The notes: generated from the sequence alone by a model not told the origin. DNA of 48,475 bases from Brachyspira sp. G79 (GCF_002379365.1 NZ_JQIU01000008.1:934397-982871); one strand, 5' to 3'; positions 31,874 through 41,471 are shown, numbered from the stretch's first letter. Translations and numbers: made by a program.

Positions 31874-33481
31874 ATGGAATATATGTATAGAAAAGAAATT
31901 ATCAAATTATTATTAATATTATTATTTGCCTCAGTACCGCTCTACCCATTTGGAGGAAAACCAATAAAACTAGAGGAAGTAAGACCGTACTATACAACTT
32001 CAGAAACTGCAAAAATAGACATCTATATATATACAAATATAAGCGATAATACAAACTATAATTATATTACATTTGCTGTAGCAGATGCAATAGCCAATCA
32101 GTTAGAATATAATAAAACAATAAGGCTTCAGTCTGAAACAAATTATACAATTACCCCCGTAGACTTTGAAAGAGCATATGATTATAAAGTATTCCAATTT
32201 ACAAATATAACATACACAAGCAGACAAAATGGAACAAATATTACGATAATAACAAATTATGAATATACAACTTATACCAACTGGGGAGATGTACGAAGCA
32301 ATGTAAAATTAATAACTCCTGAAACTAAAGGATTTGTACTTCAGACTAACGAAATGATATTTGACTATAACGGAACTAATGTAATACTAAAAGGTACTAA
32401 TGATTTTATTCAAAAAGTAGATATAGGAAAAAACTATTATGAATATTTCGGAGATGACATAAAAAAATATGTATTTACCAGAAACTCTGATATAGCAATA
32501 TTCGGAACTGTTGAATATAAAAGACCAAATATTAATGTAGTAACATATGTAGCATATATCAAAGATAGAAAAATAACTTCATATTCTATGACAGTACCTG
32601 AAGCTAGAATAGATGAACAAGTTCCAAATTATGCCCTAGAAATAGCAAATAGAATAAGCTATTTAGATAAAACAGGAATTATAGCAATAGATGTAAGCCC
32701 TCCAGACTCTTTTGTTTATGTTGATGACATATTTGTAGGAAAAAGCGGCGATACATTATATGTTCCAGCACTTACAACTAACAGCCATAGGTTTACTATC
32801 AAAAAAGAATCTTATGAAACTATAGATACTATGCTTTCATTTGAAAATCCTAATGAAAATATACTCCTTCAATTCACATTAGATAAACTTACAAATGCTG
32901 CTAGGGTGCAGATAAATATACCGGGAGAAGAAGAAAGTTCAGTGGTTATAAATGGTGTAAAAGAAACACCAACTAATGTAATAAATAGATATTTTGGTTT
33001 TGGTACATATTCTCTAAAAATAACAAATACAAATTATATAGATTATTACGGTACATTTACTGTAGACAGTACCAATTCTCTTAATCTTACACCAAATATG
33101 AAAAAATTTAAAGAACCTACATTAGCTGATAAAATATTTAAAAATTATGAAAGAAACACAAAAATATTTTTCGGACTAACTATAGCCAGTGCTATATTTT
33201 CAATAGGTACTTATGTATATGCAGGTGAAATATTAGATTCTACAATGGTAAAATATTATAATCAATATCAAAATGTTGCTAACCGACCAGAGGTAGATTT
33301 AAGAACATATAATACTGCTATGAATATATATATAGCAGGAATGGTACTTACTGGAGCATTTGCACTAACTACTGGTATATATTATATGCTTTGGATAAAT
33401 GAAAGCAACTTTGCTGTAGAGGAATTATCCTTTAACGCAGGATATAGCGGAGCAAATATAATGTATTCATGGCGGTGGTAA
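31874..33481 (+). CDS. PEGA-domain envelope protein
   Basis: A 535-residue exported protein. An N-terminal signal or membrane segment (IIKLLLILLFASVPLYPFG) is followed by a long Thr/Asn/Tyr-rich extracytoplasmic region. A PEGA-type repeat lies near residues 270-340: GIIAIDVSPPDSFVYVDDIFVGKSGDTLYVPALTTNSHRFTIKKESYE, and a second, weaker one follows (VQINIPGEEESSVVINGVKETPTN). Two hydrophobic helices near the C-terminus (FFGLTIASAIFSIGTYVYAG and IYIAGMVLTGAFALTTGIYYML) anchor it. Similar PEGA proteins are frequent in spirochaete envelopes. ATG 31874 has no binding site; ATG 31883 has GGA six bases upstream, so the true start may be nine bases later. Confidence 0.75.
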   Translation: MEYMYRKEIIKLLLILLFASVPLYPFGGKPIKLEEVRPYYTTSETAKIDIYIYTNISDNTNYNYITFAVADAIANQLEYNKTIRLQSETNYTITPVDFERAYDYKVFQFTNITYTSRQNGTNITIITNYEYTTYTNWGDVRSNVKLITPETKGFVLQTNEMIFDYNGTNVILKGTNDFIQKVDIGKNYYEYFGDDIKKYVFTRNSDIAIFGTVEYKRPNINVVTYVAYIKDRKITSYSMTVPEARIDEQVPNYALEIANRISYLDKTGIIAIDVSPPDSFVYVDDIFVGKSGDTLYVPALTTNSHRFTIKKESYETIDTMLSFENPNENILLQFTLDKLTNAARVQINIPGEEESSVVINGVKETPTNVINRYFGFGTYSLKITNTNYIDYYGTFTVDSTNSLNLTPNMKKFKEPTLADKIFKNYERNTKIFFGLTIASAIFSIGTYVYAGEILDSTMVKYYNQYQNVANRPEVDLRTYNTAMNIYIAGMVLTGAFALTTGIYYMLWINESNFAVEELSFNAGYSGANIMYSWRW

Positions 33482-33533
33482 CAATATTCACAATATAAAA
33501 AATAAATAAATAACATTATTTTTTAAAATAAAT

Positions 33534-33561
33534 TTGACAAAAATGTATTATTTACTATACT
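33534..33561 (+). promoter_or_regulatory. Promoter of adk
   Basis: TTGACA at 33534-33539 and TATACT at 33556-33561, spacer 16, about 25 bases before the adk start. Confidence 0.75.
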
Positions 33562-33592
33562 ACTAATAATAATGCTTTTTAGGAGTTGTAAT

Positions 33593-34150
33593 ATGCTTAA
33601 TATAATTTTTATAGGAGCTCCTGGTGTAGGTAAAGGAACTCAATCTGCTTTAATAGAAAAAGATTATTCTATAGCACATATTGCTACAGGTGATATGCTA
33701 AGAGAAAATATTTCTAATGGTACAGAATTAGGTAAAACTGCAAAATCTTATATGGATAAAGGTGAATTAGTACCAGATAGTTTAGTTATTGATATGCTTA
33801 AAGCAAGAATAACCAAAGATGATTGTAAAAACGGTTTTATGCTTGATGGATTCCCTAGAACTATGGAGCAAGCAAAAGAATTATCATCTATACTTGACAG
33901 CCTAAATTATAAAATTAGTGCTGTTATAGATATATTTGCTTCTGAAAAGATAATAATAGAGAGACTTTTAAAAAGAGGCCGTGCCGATGATAATGAAGAA
34001 ACTATAAAAAATAGATTAAAAGTGTTTGAGAGTCAGAGTAAACCTGTGCTTGATTATTATAACGGCAAAGCAAAAATAATAAAAATAGAAAGTGTGGGAA
34101 CACCAGAAGAAGTGTATGCTAGAATAAAAAAAGAATTAGATTCACTATAA
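33593..34150 (+). CDS. adk: Adenylate kinase
   Basis: About 185 residues from ATG 33593, behind TAGGAG; the in-frame extension to 33572 is discarded because it precedes the binding site. It interconverts ATP, ADP and AMP. P-loop GAPGVGKGT, the AMP-binding [20 protein letters not shown] and the short [18 protein letters not shown] are present. Its LID is the short type without zinc cysteines. Length is normal for such enzymes. It has its own promoter and a terminator and so is a single-gene unit. Confidence 0.95.
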   Translation: MLNIIFIGAPGVGKGTQSALIEKDYSIAHIATGDMLRENISNGTELGKTAKSYMDKGELVPDSLVIDMLKARITKDDCKNGFMLDGFPRTMEQAKELSSILDSLNYKISAVIDIFASEKIIIERLLKRGRADDNEETIKNRLKVFESQSKPVLDYYNGKAKIIKIESVGTPEEVYARIKKELDSL

Positions 34151-34174
34151 TTAATATATAATTATTTGATTGTT

Positions 34175-34208
34175 AAGGCTATAGTTTTTTATACTATAGT
34201 CTTTTTTA
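34175..34208 (+). terminator. Terminator of adk
   Basis: AAGGCTATAG pairs with CTATAGTCTT (one G-U pair) followed by TTTTT. Confidence 0.85.
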
Positions 34209-34348
34209 TTATGAAAAATATTCATTATTGAATAAAATTTTTTAATAAATAAAAATATTAGGTAAAATCATTTTTATAATATATATTCCGAAAATCTTTA
34301 AAAAGATTAAAAATATAGAAGAAAATTATTAATTTATAGGTTTATAAT

Positions 34349-34912
34349 ATGTCTGAAGAAAAAGAGATAAAAAATATTGACAACACAGAAAATACAAACG
34401 AAGAAGCGGTTTCAGATAATGCTCCTAGAAAAGTAGTAAAAAAGAAAATGATAGTTAAATCCAAAAACAAAGAAAATATTAAAGACTTGGATTTATCTTC
34501 CTATGGAGCCAGAAGACAGGCAAGAATATATGCTGTAATGTCTTTATATTCTTATGAAATTAATGAAAGAAAAATAAGTATAAATGATATTTTAGATTTT
34601 GATTATGATAAAAAAATACCTGAAAATATATTTGCATTTACAAGAAATCTAGTGGAAGGAACTATAAAAAATTTAGAGAGAATAGACAGCTTAATAGAAA
34701 AATATTCTAATAACTGGGACATAAAAAGAATACAATATGTAGACAAATCTATTATCAGAATGTCTATATATTCTTTAATATTTTTAAAAGACATACCTAA
34801 ATCTGTAGTTATAGATGAGGCAGTCGAAATCGCTAAAATGTTTAGTGATAAAGATTCTTATAAATTTGTTAATGGGATTTTAGATGGTATACAGGAAGAA
34901 GACATACAATAG
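34349..34912 (+). CDS. nusB: Transcription antitermination factor NusB with N-terminal extension
   Basis: 187 residues; NusB proper begins near residue 50 at SSYGARRQARIYAVMSLYSYEI and includes TRNLVEGTIKNLERIDSLIEKYSNNWDIKRIQYVDKSIIRMSIYSLIFLKDIPKSVVIDEAVEIAKMFSDKDSYKFVNGILDGI, the complete helical fold that binds boxA RNA with NusE. The first ~50 residues are acidic/basic, Asn-rich and disordered (VSDNAPRKVVKKKMIVKSKNKEN), an addition absent from E. coli NusB. The TPR gene's start overlaps its last 29 bases, so the two are translationally coupled. Binding-site sequence upstream of ATG 34349 is weak (ATAGG). Confidence 0.92.
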   Translation: MSEEKEIKNIDNTENTNEEAVSDNAPRKVVKKKMIVKSKNKENIKDLDLSSYGARRQARIYAVMSLYSYEINERKISINDILDFDYDKKIPENIFAFTRNLVEGTIKNLERIDSLIEKYSNNWDIKRIQYVDKSIIRMSIYSLIFLKDIPKSVVIDEAVEIAKMFSDKDSYKFVNGILDGIQEEDIQ

Positions 34913-36779
34913 AAGACTAGCCAAATATAAAAATCTTCAAATGGTGGTTTTTATATTATGTATAGGTGCTTTGGGTTTTATAGCTATAATATCATTAAAT
35001 GTGGCAATAATGCAAGGTAAAGTAAGATTAAACTCTCAGGCCGCTGATGATTACACTTTGGCAAAAGAATACTATAAAAATAAAGACTACAACAAAGCTA
35101 AATCTATATTAAAAAAAGAAATAAGCACAACTATAGATCCTAAAAAACAGTATGAAGCAAATATACTGCTTGGTCAAATATATAATGAAACTGAAGATTA
35201 TGATAATGCTATAAAAATATTTAATACTATGACAAATTCATTATATTTAGATGAAAAACTTAAACATAATTTAGGAATATCATATTTGGAAAAAGAGATG
35301 TATGATGAAGCTTTAACTTCATTAGAAACTTCTTTATCCATAAATAGCAATTATATACCTAGCCTTCTTACTTTGGGACGTTTTTATATGGAAAGAAACT
35401 TACCTCGTTTGGCAAAGGGATATTATGAGAGAGTATTATCTTTAGAAGAGAGTGATGAAGCATTATTCTATGTTGGTTTAATAGCACTTAATGAAGGTTT
35501 CCAAAGTGTTGCTTATGATACTTTAAGTAAATTAGTAAGAAGAAGCAAAGGTGAATATGCTGACAAAGCTGCTACAATACTTGGAGATATTTATGTAATA
35601 TCTGGAGATACTGATAGTGCTATAGAAATGTATTTAAAAAGTTTAGTTAATTCTGATACCAAACCAGACTCTATAAGAAGACTTGTAAAAATATACGAGC
35701 AGGTTGAAGACTATGACGGTATAAAAAAAGTATATGAACAAATACTTGAGCAAAACCCTAATGATATTGATACTATACTTGCTTTGGGTGAATTATACGA
35801 AAAAGAAAATGCCTATGACAGAGCTATTAAGTATTATTTGAAATTAACAAAAATGAAAGAGTATACCAATACTTATGAAGCTATAGGACTTCTTGCTAAT
35901 TCCTACTATAAAGGAAGTATGCTTAAAGAGGCAGAGGCTAATTATAAAAAAATTCTAATGGCTGACAATAAAGATGATCTCTATAAAACTGCATTGGAAA
36001 GACTTGGCGATATAACATACAGACAAAAAGATTTTTTACCTTCTCTTAAATATTATCAGGAGATATACAAAATAGAAACTAATAATGCTATATTTATGCC
36101 TAGACTTGGAGAATTGGAATTATATTACGGTAATTCTGACAGGGGAATCAAATTATTAAAAGATTCTATTGCTGAAGATGTAGGTAATGCCTTTCCAAGC
36201 AGAACGCTTGCTATTTACTATGAAAGCATAGGAAATAATAATGAGGCATTAAATTATTATAATTATACACTTTCAAAATATCCTAAAGATAGAGAGAGTA
36301 TATACAGAGCTGGAATGCTTTATTATAAAACTAAAGATTACGAAAAATCAAAAGAATCTTTACTTATAGCAGCAAACGATGAAAACAATACAACATTAGT
36401 AAGAGAAAATGCTTGGATAACATTAGCTACTATGATGGAAGAGATACGTTCTTATAATGATGCTGCCGATTATTACAGACAGCTTGTAGAAATGTCTCCT
36501 AGTGTAGAAAATTACATGCTTTATGGGGCTTTCTCTTATAGGAGACTCCAGTATAATGATGCCATATATGCTTATAATGAAGCTTTAAACTTGGCGTCAT
36601 CTAAAAGAGATTTATTTGATATTAATTTAGCTTTAGGTAAATGCTATTATAGAATGAATGAGCTTGATAATGCTGAAGAAAGCTACAGAAATGCATTAAG
36701 CTATAACGGTAGCGATTCTCAGGCTAAAGATGGTTTAAGACAGGTTTTGACAAAAAAAGAACTTATGTACAATAATTGA
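34884..36779 (+). CDS. Membrane-anchored TPR protein
   Basis: 631 residues. After a basic N-terminus (YRKKTYNRRLAKYKN) comes one membrane helix (MVVFILCIGALGFIAIISLNVAIM), then a long array of tetratricopeptide repeats from about residue 50 to the end: examples are ADDYTLAKEYYKNKDYNKAKSIL, ANILLGQIYNETEDYDNAIKIF, LHNLGISYLEKEMYDEAL-like units and DINLALGKCYYRMNELDNAEESYRNAL. Topology puts the repeats outside the cytoplasm, as a scaffold for envelope complexes. The start is ATG 34884, inside nusB, with GGGAT upstream; an internal ATG at 34941 would remove the basic tail. A terminator follows at 36832. Confidence 0.85.
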   Translation: MVYRKKTYNRRLAKYKNLQMVVFILCIGALGFIAIISLNVAIMQGKVRLNSQAADDYTLAKEYYKNKDYNKAKSILKKEISTTIDPKKQYEANILLGQIYNETEDYDNAIKIFNTMTNSLYLDEKLKHNLGISYLEKEMYDEALTSLETSLSINSNYIPSLLTLGRFYMERNLPRLAKGYYERVLSLEESDEALFYVGLIALNEGFQSVAYDTLSKLVRRSKGEYADKAATILGDIYVISGDTDSAIEMYLKSLVNSDTKPDSIRRLVKIYEQVEDYDGIKKVYEQILEQNPNDIDTILALGELYEKENAYDRAIKYYLKLTKMKEYTNTYEAIGLLANSYYKGSMLKEAEANYKKILMADNKDDLYKTALERLGDITYRQKDFLPSLKYYQEIYKIETNNAIFMPRLGELELYYGNSDRGIKLLKDSIAEDVGNAFPSRTLAIYYESIGNNNEALNYYNYTLSKYPKDRESIYRAGMLYYKTKDYEKSKESLLIAANDENNTTLVRENAWITLATMMEEIRSYNDAADYYRQLVEMSPSVENYMLYGAFSYRRLQYNDAIYAYNEALNLASSKRDLFDINLALGKCYYRMNELDNAEESYRNALSYNGSDSQAKDGLRQVLTKKELMYNN

Positions 36780-36831
36780 TTCTAAGATAATTAGTTTTAG
36801 AATATTAAATATTTTAATCCTACAATCTTTT

Positions 36832-36878
36832 AATAAGGGGCTTTAGTAATTATTTCATATTAAAGCCTCTTATTTTTT
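36832..36878 (+). terminator. Terminator after the TPR gene
   Basis: AATAAGGGGCTTTA (36832-36845) pairs with TAAAGCCTCTTATT (36861-36874), one G-U, followed by TTTT. Confidence 0.85.
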
Positions 36879-37021
36879 CAATAATAAAAATCATAATATT
36901 ACTTAATAATATAAATTTCAGTATTTTTACTAAATAAAGTATTTATATTATTACAATTTATGTTATACTAGATTAAACATTATTTAAATTTAGTGTTAAT
37001 TTTAAAACGGAGTATTGATTT

Positions 37022-37579
37022 ATGGCTAGAGTTAAATTTATGGAATATGAAGAAGCCCAAGGTAAAGTAAAAGAGGCTTTCGATTATCAATTAAAAAAAA
37101 GCGGCAATGTTACAAATATGAAAAAAGCATTATTAAATGACTATGCAACTTATGAAGCATTTATGGGTTGGTACACTTCTTTTGACAGATTGGTAGAAGT
37201 AGTTGGTAAAAGAGCAGCTATGATATTAGCACATTCTGTTTCTACTACTAATGGCTGTATGCTTTGTTCTTTATTCTTTATAAGAGATTTAAAAGCTATA
37301 GGAGAAGACCCTAAAAATCTTAAACTAGATGAAAAAGAACAATTATTATCACAATTAGGTATGCAGATGGTAAAAGACCCTAACGGCGTAACTGATGAAT
37401 TAATTAACAATCTTAAAAAACATTTTAATGATTCTGAAATAGTTACTATAGTAGGTTTTGCAGCTCAGATGATGGCTACTAATAATTTTAATGCTGTATT
37501 AAAAATAGATTTAGATGAATCTTTAGTACCTATACAGGGCGAGTTTGAAAAAGAAACTTGGAGATCTAAAAATAATTAA
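37022..37579 (+). CDS. AhpD-like / carboxymuconolactone decarboxylase family protein
   Basis: 185 residues with the all-helical AhpD fold. The active-site helix reads ILAHSVSTTNGCMLCSLFFIRDLKAIG: the two cysteines of the CxxC redox pair are present, but the following histidine of the classic ExxCxxCxxxH pattern is not (Phe-Phe-Ile-Arg). Redox activity is therefore possible but not of the standard alkylhydroperoxidase kind. Other helices (VVGKRAAMILAHSVS, DSEIVTIVGFAAQMMATNNFNAVLKI) fit the family. It stands alone, between a terminator and its own terminator, with GGAG just before the ATG at 37022. Confidence 0.82.
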   Translation: MARVKFMEYEEAQGKVKEAFDYQLKKSGNVTNMKKALLNDYATYEAFMGWYTSFDRLVEVVGKRAAMILAHSVSTTNGCMLCSLFFIRDLKAIGEDPKNLKLDEKEQLLSQLGMQMVKDPNGVTDELINNLKKHFNDSEIVTIVGFAAQMMATNNFNAVLKIDLDESLVPIQGEFEKETWRSKNN

Positions 37580-37601
37580 TCATTAATAATCATTAATAAT
37601 T

Positions 37602-37638
37602 AAAAACAAGGGGCATACAAAACCTCTTGTTTTTTTAT
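37602..37638 (+). terminator. Terminator of the AhpD-like gene
   Basis: AACAAGGGG pairs with CCTCTTGTT (one G-U) followed by TTTTTT. Just upstream, CATTAATAAT is repeated twice in tandem. Confidence 0.8.
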
Positions 37639-37709
37639 TTATTAAATAGCATTGTTATTTTTTTATTATTAATATAATATAAAAACACTAAAATATTGGT
37701 AAGTAATAA

Positions 37710-38552
37710 ATGGTAAGCATTATAATCACAACAAAAAACTCTGAAAACTTTATTGCTGACTGTATCAATGCGGTAAAAAACTCAAACTATAAAGATACAG
37801 AAATAATATTAGTAGATAATAGCTCATCAGATAAAACAGTAGAAATAGCAAAGTCATTAGGAGCAAAAACTTTTATAAAAGGACCAGAACGTTCAGCACA
37901 GAGAAATTATGGAGCAGAAATGTCAAGCGGCGAAATAATAGGTTTTTTAGATGTAGATATGACTTTATCAGAAAATGTTATTACAGAGTGCCTAGAGATT
38001 TTTGAAAATAATAAAAATGTTAATGCTCTATATATACCAGAAAAAATATACGGAAAAAACTTTTTTAATAGAGTAAGAAGTTTTGAACGTTCTTTTTATG
38101 ATGCTACTGTAATAGATGCTGTACGTTTCTTTAGAAGAGAGGCTTTTATAAAAATAGGAGGCTTTGATCTAAACTTAAACGGTACTGAAGATTGGGATAT
38201 CGACAGACGTATAAAACAAATAGGAGAAGTATCCATAATAAAATCTCCTCTATATCATCATGAAAATCATACATTAAAACAATATATAATTAAAAAAAGC
38301 TACTATGCATCAAACTTTGATAACTACTTCAAAAAATGGGGGTATGATAAAACCACTAAAAAACAGTTTGGTATGTTCTACCGTTATATTGGTGTGTACA
38401 TAGAAAATGGAAAATGGGAAAAACTATTAGCCCACCCTATTTACTCAATATCTATGTATTTTTTAAGATTTTTAATCGGAATTGTTTATATACTTTCAAA
38501 ATTTAACATTTCAAAAAAAGAAAATGTTTATAAGGATAAAAATGATAGTTAA
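37710..38552 (+). CDS. Family 2 glycosyltransferase
   Basis: 280 residues, GT-A fold. The N-terminus VSIIITTKNSENFIADCINAV and the nucleotide-binding EIILVDNSSSDKT are followed by the metal-binding segment GFLDVDM (DxD-like), the acceptor region GGFDLNLNGTEDWDIDRRIKQIG with the catalytic ED pair, and HHENHTLKQYIIKKSYYASN. A hydrophobic C-terminus (MYFFLRFLIGIVYIL-like) may associate it with the membrane. It likely transfers a sugar to a lipid carrier. The next gene starts inside its last ten bases, so the two are coupled. Confidence 0.9.
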   Translation: MVSIIITTKNSENFIADCINAVKNSNYKDTEIILVDNSSSDKTVEIAKSLGAKTFIKGPERSAQRNYGAEMSSGEIIGFLDVDMTLSENVITECLEIFENNKNVNALYIPEKIYGKNFFNRVRSFERSFYDATVIDAVRFFRREAFIKIGGFDLNLNGTEDWDIDRRIKQIGEVSIIKSPLYHHENHTLKQYIIKKSYYASNFDNYFKKWGYDKTTKKQFGMFYRYIGVYIENGKWEKLLAHPIYSISMYFLRFLIGIVYILSKFNISKKENVYKDKNDS

Positions 38553-39806
38553 TAACAAAAAATTATTAATAATACTTTCTATAGCTGCAGTTATAATAGG
38601 AATAGTTTTAAGATTTTATATATACAATAAAACAATTATAGGCAAACCGCCAAGACTAGATGAACAGTACCAATTTTATCAAACAGAAAAACATATAAAA
38701 GAAAAAAGATTCCCTATAGAAGGTGTTTTTCTTAATACTCCTAAAAATTATGATAATGAAGAAAATGCTAGGGTACCAGGCGGATATTTTTATTTAGCAT
38801 ATATAGTAAAATATTTAATTGGAGGGCAAACTTATGAAGGAGCAAGACTTGTTAATTTAATTACATCTATATTAGTAAGCATTATATTTTTTGTTTGGAT
38901 TTATAAAAGATTTTCATTGACTACATTTAGCATAATGATTCTCCTTATGTCTGTAAATGTTTATTTTCTAAATGCTGGAAATAATATATATAATCCTCAT
39001 AATCCTTTAATATTATCTTTTATATTCTTACCTGTGTTATATGAATATTTATATAATGATAAAAAGTTTATATATGCTGTATTATTATTTCCAATATTAG
39101 CTCTATCAGCACAATGCCATTTTTCAAATTTCTTTTCTATGATACCATCTTTAATAGTGTTTTTAATAATAAGATGGAAAAAAGATACTAGAAAAAATAT
39201 ACTGCCTTTAACTATAGGAGTATTTATATCATTTCTAACATATCTGCCTTACTTAATATATCAATTTCAAAATCACTTTGAAAGTTTATCAAAAATATTG
39301 GGAAGAAAATCTGAGTTAAGCACTAATTATGTAATACAGCCTCCGCAAATATATTCTATAATTCTTTTTACTACAAATGAAGGAGGAGATAAATATGTAA
39401 ATGGATTAAAAGACATTATAAATTCATACTTTGGTAAAAATCCATTATATACTTTTACATTTATATTCTATATACTTTCATTTATATTTGCATTAATAGC
39501 ATTAATCTATGCATATAAACATTTCTTTACTAAAAAAATGATAACTAATAATGATAAAGAAACAAAAACTTTAAAAGAACTTTTATTTTTTATATGGTTT
39601 ACATAATTTCAACAATAGCATTTTATATGATTTGTGGTATTGCTGGAGGAGGACGTCCGCATTATTTTTATTCATCATTTACACTTGGATTTGTACCAAT
39701 AATATACTTTATAGAAAATATAAAATATACAAAACCTAAATATATTAATTATATTTGCTTATACGCTGTTTTAAATATGATAGCAATTATAATTTATAGA
39801 ATATAA
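38542..39806 (+). pseudogene. Frameshifted GT39-like membrane glycosyltransferase
   Basis: An integral membrane protein of about 420 residues split by a frame break. ATG 38542 lies behind AAGGATAAAA and starts a membrane helix (LLIILSIAAVIIGIVLRFYIYN), then the loop PRLDEQYQ carrying the Asp-Glu characteristic of PMT/ArnT-like family 39 enzymes. Many helices follow. The frame ends at TAA 39604-39606; the homologous continuation (IISTIAFYMICGIAGGGRPHYFYSSFTLGF) lies in another frame to 39806. Restoring one base in the T-run near 39586-39591 joins them as LLFFYMVYIISTIAFYM. It would transfer a sugar from a lipid carrier, fed by the GT2 enzyme. A truncated but active product is unlikely. Confidence 0.7.
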
Positions 39807-40403
39807 TTAAAACTCTATTATGCCGCTAAATGACTGTTTGTCTCTCCATTTTATAAACTCTTCAAATGTTTGAACATTATATTTAAGTACAGCCTTATAA
39901 TATTCTATACCTATTATTTTTATATCATCTGGAGTTTCATATTTTATCTTAAGTATTGTATTTCTTTTATCCTCTGTAAGCATATTTATTACATCATCAG
40001 AAACTTTTTCAAAATAACCATCATAATAGGATCCTTCTAATATATGAATAATATCTATCTTCCAAATTTCTATATTATCTGCATTACAATCATCTCTATA
40101 AGATAAATGCCATTCTATACAATGCTCATCTGTATCTATTAAATTAGTATATGTTACTTTCTCTATTTTTTTATTTTTTGCTATTTTTGATATGGCAAGG
40201 AAACTTTTTTCTATATCAAGCGAATAAGTATACACATGAAAATCTATATCTTTATTTTTCATTAAAAGCCCCATCTTTAAAGAACCTACTAAATTTACCC
40301 TTGCACCGATAGCTTCAAAAGCATCTTCTATATCAAGCTCTTTTATAATATTAAAAGCCTTCTTTTGATTATTTAATGAAATATCTATAATATTATCATT
40401 CAT
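39807..40403 (-). CDS. Nucleotidyltransferase-fold protein
   Basis: 198 residues. The pattern VNLVGSLKMGLLMKNKDIDFHVYT (GSL plus D-I-D) and later IWKIDIIHI with a third Asp match the minimal nucleotidyltransferase fold (G-S-x(n)-D-x-D...D). The remainder is helical with no recognised domain. Such proteins modify small molecules, RNA or partner proteins; some pair with HEPN partners as antitoxins, but none is adjacent. Its stop codon abuts the stop of the GT39-like gene with no gap, so the two genes converge exactly. The start is ATG 40403 behind AGGA on the minus strand. Confidence 0.65.
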   Translation of the reverse strand: MNDNIIDISLNNQKKAFNIIKELDIEDAFEAIGARVNLVGSLKMGLLMKNKDIDFHVYTYSLDIEKSFLAISKIAKNKKIEKVTYTNLIDTDEHCIEWHLSYRDDCNADNIEIWKIDIIHILEGSYYDGYFEKVSDDVINMLTEDKRNTILKIKYETPDDIKIIGIEYYKAVLKYNVQTFEEFIKWRDKQSFSGIIEF

Positions 40404-40434
40404 ATATTAATCCTAAATAAATTTTATATAATAA

Positions 40435-40474
40435 AAAACAGCCTATTATAAAAATATATAAATAAGCTGTTTAT
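40435..40474 (-). terminator. Terminator of the third barrel gene
   Basis: AAACAGCCTATT pairs with AATAAGCTGTTT; on the minus strand the hairpin is followed by TTTTATT. Confidence 0.65.
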
Positions 40475-40499
40475 TTTTATACAAGCAATTAAAACAAAT

Positions 40500-41255
40500 C
40501 TATTTTGTGCTAGGTCCGAATTTTAATCCCACATGAAGTCCTATATCAAAACTAGAATATGATACCTCATCAACAACCAATCTGTTTCCATCAATAGCTC
40601 CGTCTACAGTATATATATTAGGCTCTAAACCAAAATCATATCCTAAATATAATCCTATATTAAATGCTGTTTTCTGAGTAAAAAATATAGAATAATCAAA
40701 AGTAACTTTAATATAAGGCATTAAAGCTTTTTCATATAATCTTTTTATATCATCTGAAGTTAATTTAGTATTGCTTTCAAATAATGAAGTTTTTGTGTTA
40801 ATATTTCCAGCTAAAGGAATCTTTACTCCTCCTCCAATACCTATAGCAAAGTTTTTAATATTAAACTTAGGTATAACACCCAACTGCAAACTTTCAAAAG
40901 AGTATGAATAAGAATTATTTTTATCTAATCTGCTTATATAAGAATAAGTATCATGACTATATCCTGCTTCTGCGAGTATACTTAGCCCCATAGTATCTGT
41001 AAACTTAATCATATATCCAAGCTGCAGAGAAGCTCCTATATCAAAACCAATCCCTCCATTTCTAGCAAATTGACTGCGTATAGATCCACCGTTAATGGCA
41101 TCCATTCTCTCAGCATAATCAGTAAGCTCATAATCGTAAACACCTACACTCATACCAACAGGTACATTTAATATAAACTCAAATCCTTCGCTAACTGCAA
41201 ATGATGCAGATGATGTAAATACAAATATCATAATAGAAAGTATTATCTTTTTCAT
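40500..41255 (-). CDS. Outer-membrane beta-barrel family protein, copy 3
   Basis: 251 residues, a distant paralogue of the two genes at 273-1663. Signal peptide KKIILSIMIFVFTSSASFA. Shared blocks are LAEAGYSHDTYSY (for LLDLGYCHDAYDF), SFESLQLG, GIGGGVKIPL, MPYIKVTFDYSIF, LYLGYDF and SSFDIGLHVG, in the same order and spacing. It is more diverged than the tandem pair are from one another. GGAG precedes the ATG at 41255. It is transcribed alone and closed by the hairpin at 40435-40474. The function is unknown; an adhesin or porin role is inference. Confidence 0.75.
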   Translation of the reverse strand: MKKIILSIMIFVFTSSASFAVSEGFEFILNVPVGMSVGVYDYELTDYAERMDAINGGSIRSQFARNGGIGFDIGASLQLGYMIKFTDTMGLSILAEAGYSHDTYSYISRLDKNNSYSYSFESLQLGVIPKFNIKNFAIGIGGGVKIPLAGNINTKTSLFESNTKLTSDDIKRLYEKALMPYIKVTFDYSIFFTQKTAFNIGLYLGYDFGLEPNIYTVDGAIDGNRLVVDEVSYSSFDIGLHVGLKFGPSTK

Positions 41256-41415
41256 AAATTGAACTCCAACTGTATTTTATATGATATTAAAAATTTAACA
41301 TTAAAAGTAAAATTATCAATAAAAAAATCTTATATTTATAATATTTTTTTACAAATATATATTATTTATATAAAAAAAACTTACTTTTTATATAAAAATA
41401 TAAATTATATAATTC

Positions 41416-41443
41416 TTGACAAATTAAAATTTTATTGTATAAA
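41416..41443 (+). promoter_or_regulatory. Promoter of the methyltransferase gene
   Basis: TTGACA at 41416-41421 and TATAAA at 41438-41443, spacer 16. Confidence 0.7.
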
Positions 41444-41471
41444 ATTACGGATACAAATAAAAGGAATAAAA

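Noticed and set aside
41259-41471. 71-residue N-terminal extension of the methyltransferase
   Set aside because: It includes the promoter and lacks a binding site; ATG 41472 sits behind AAGGA.
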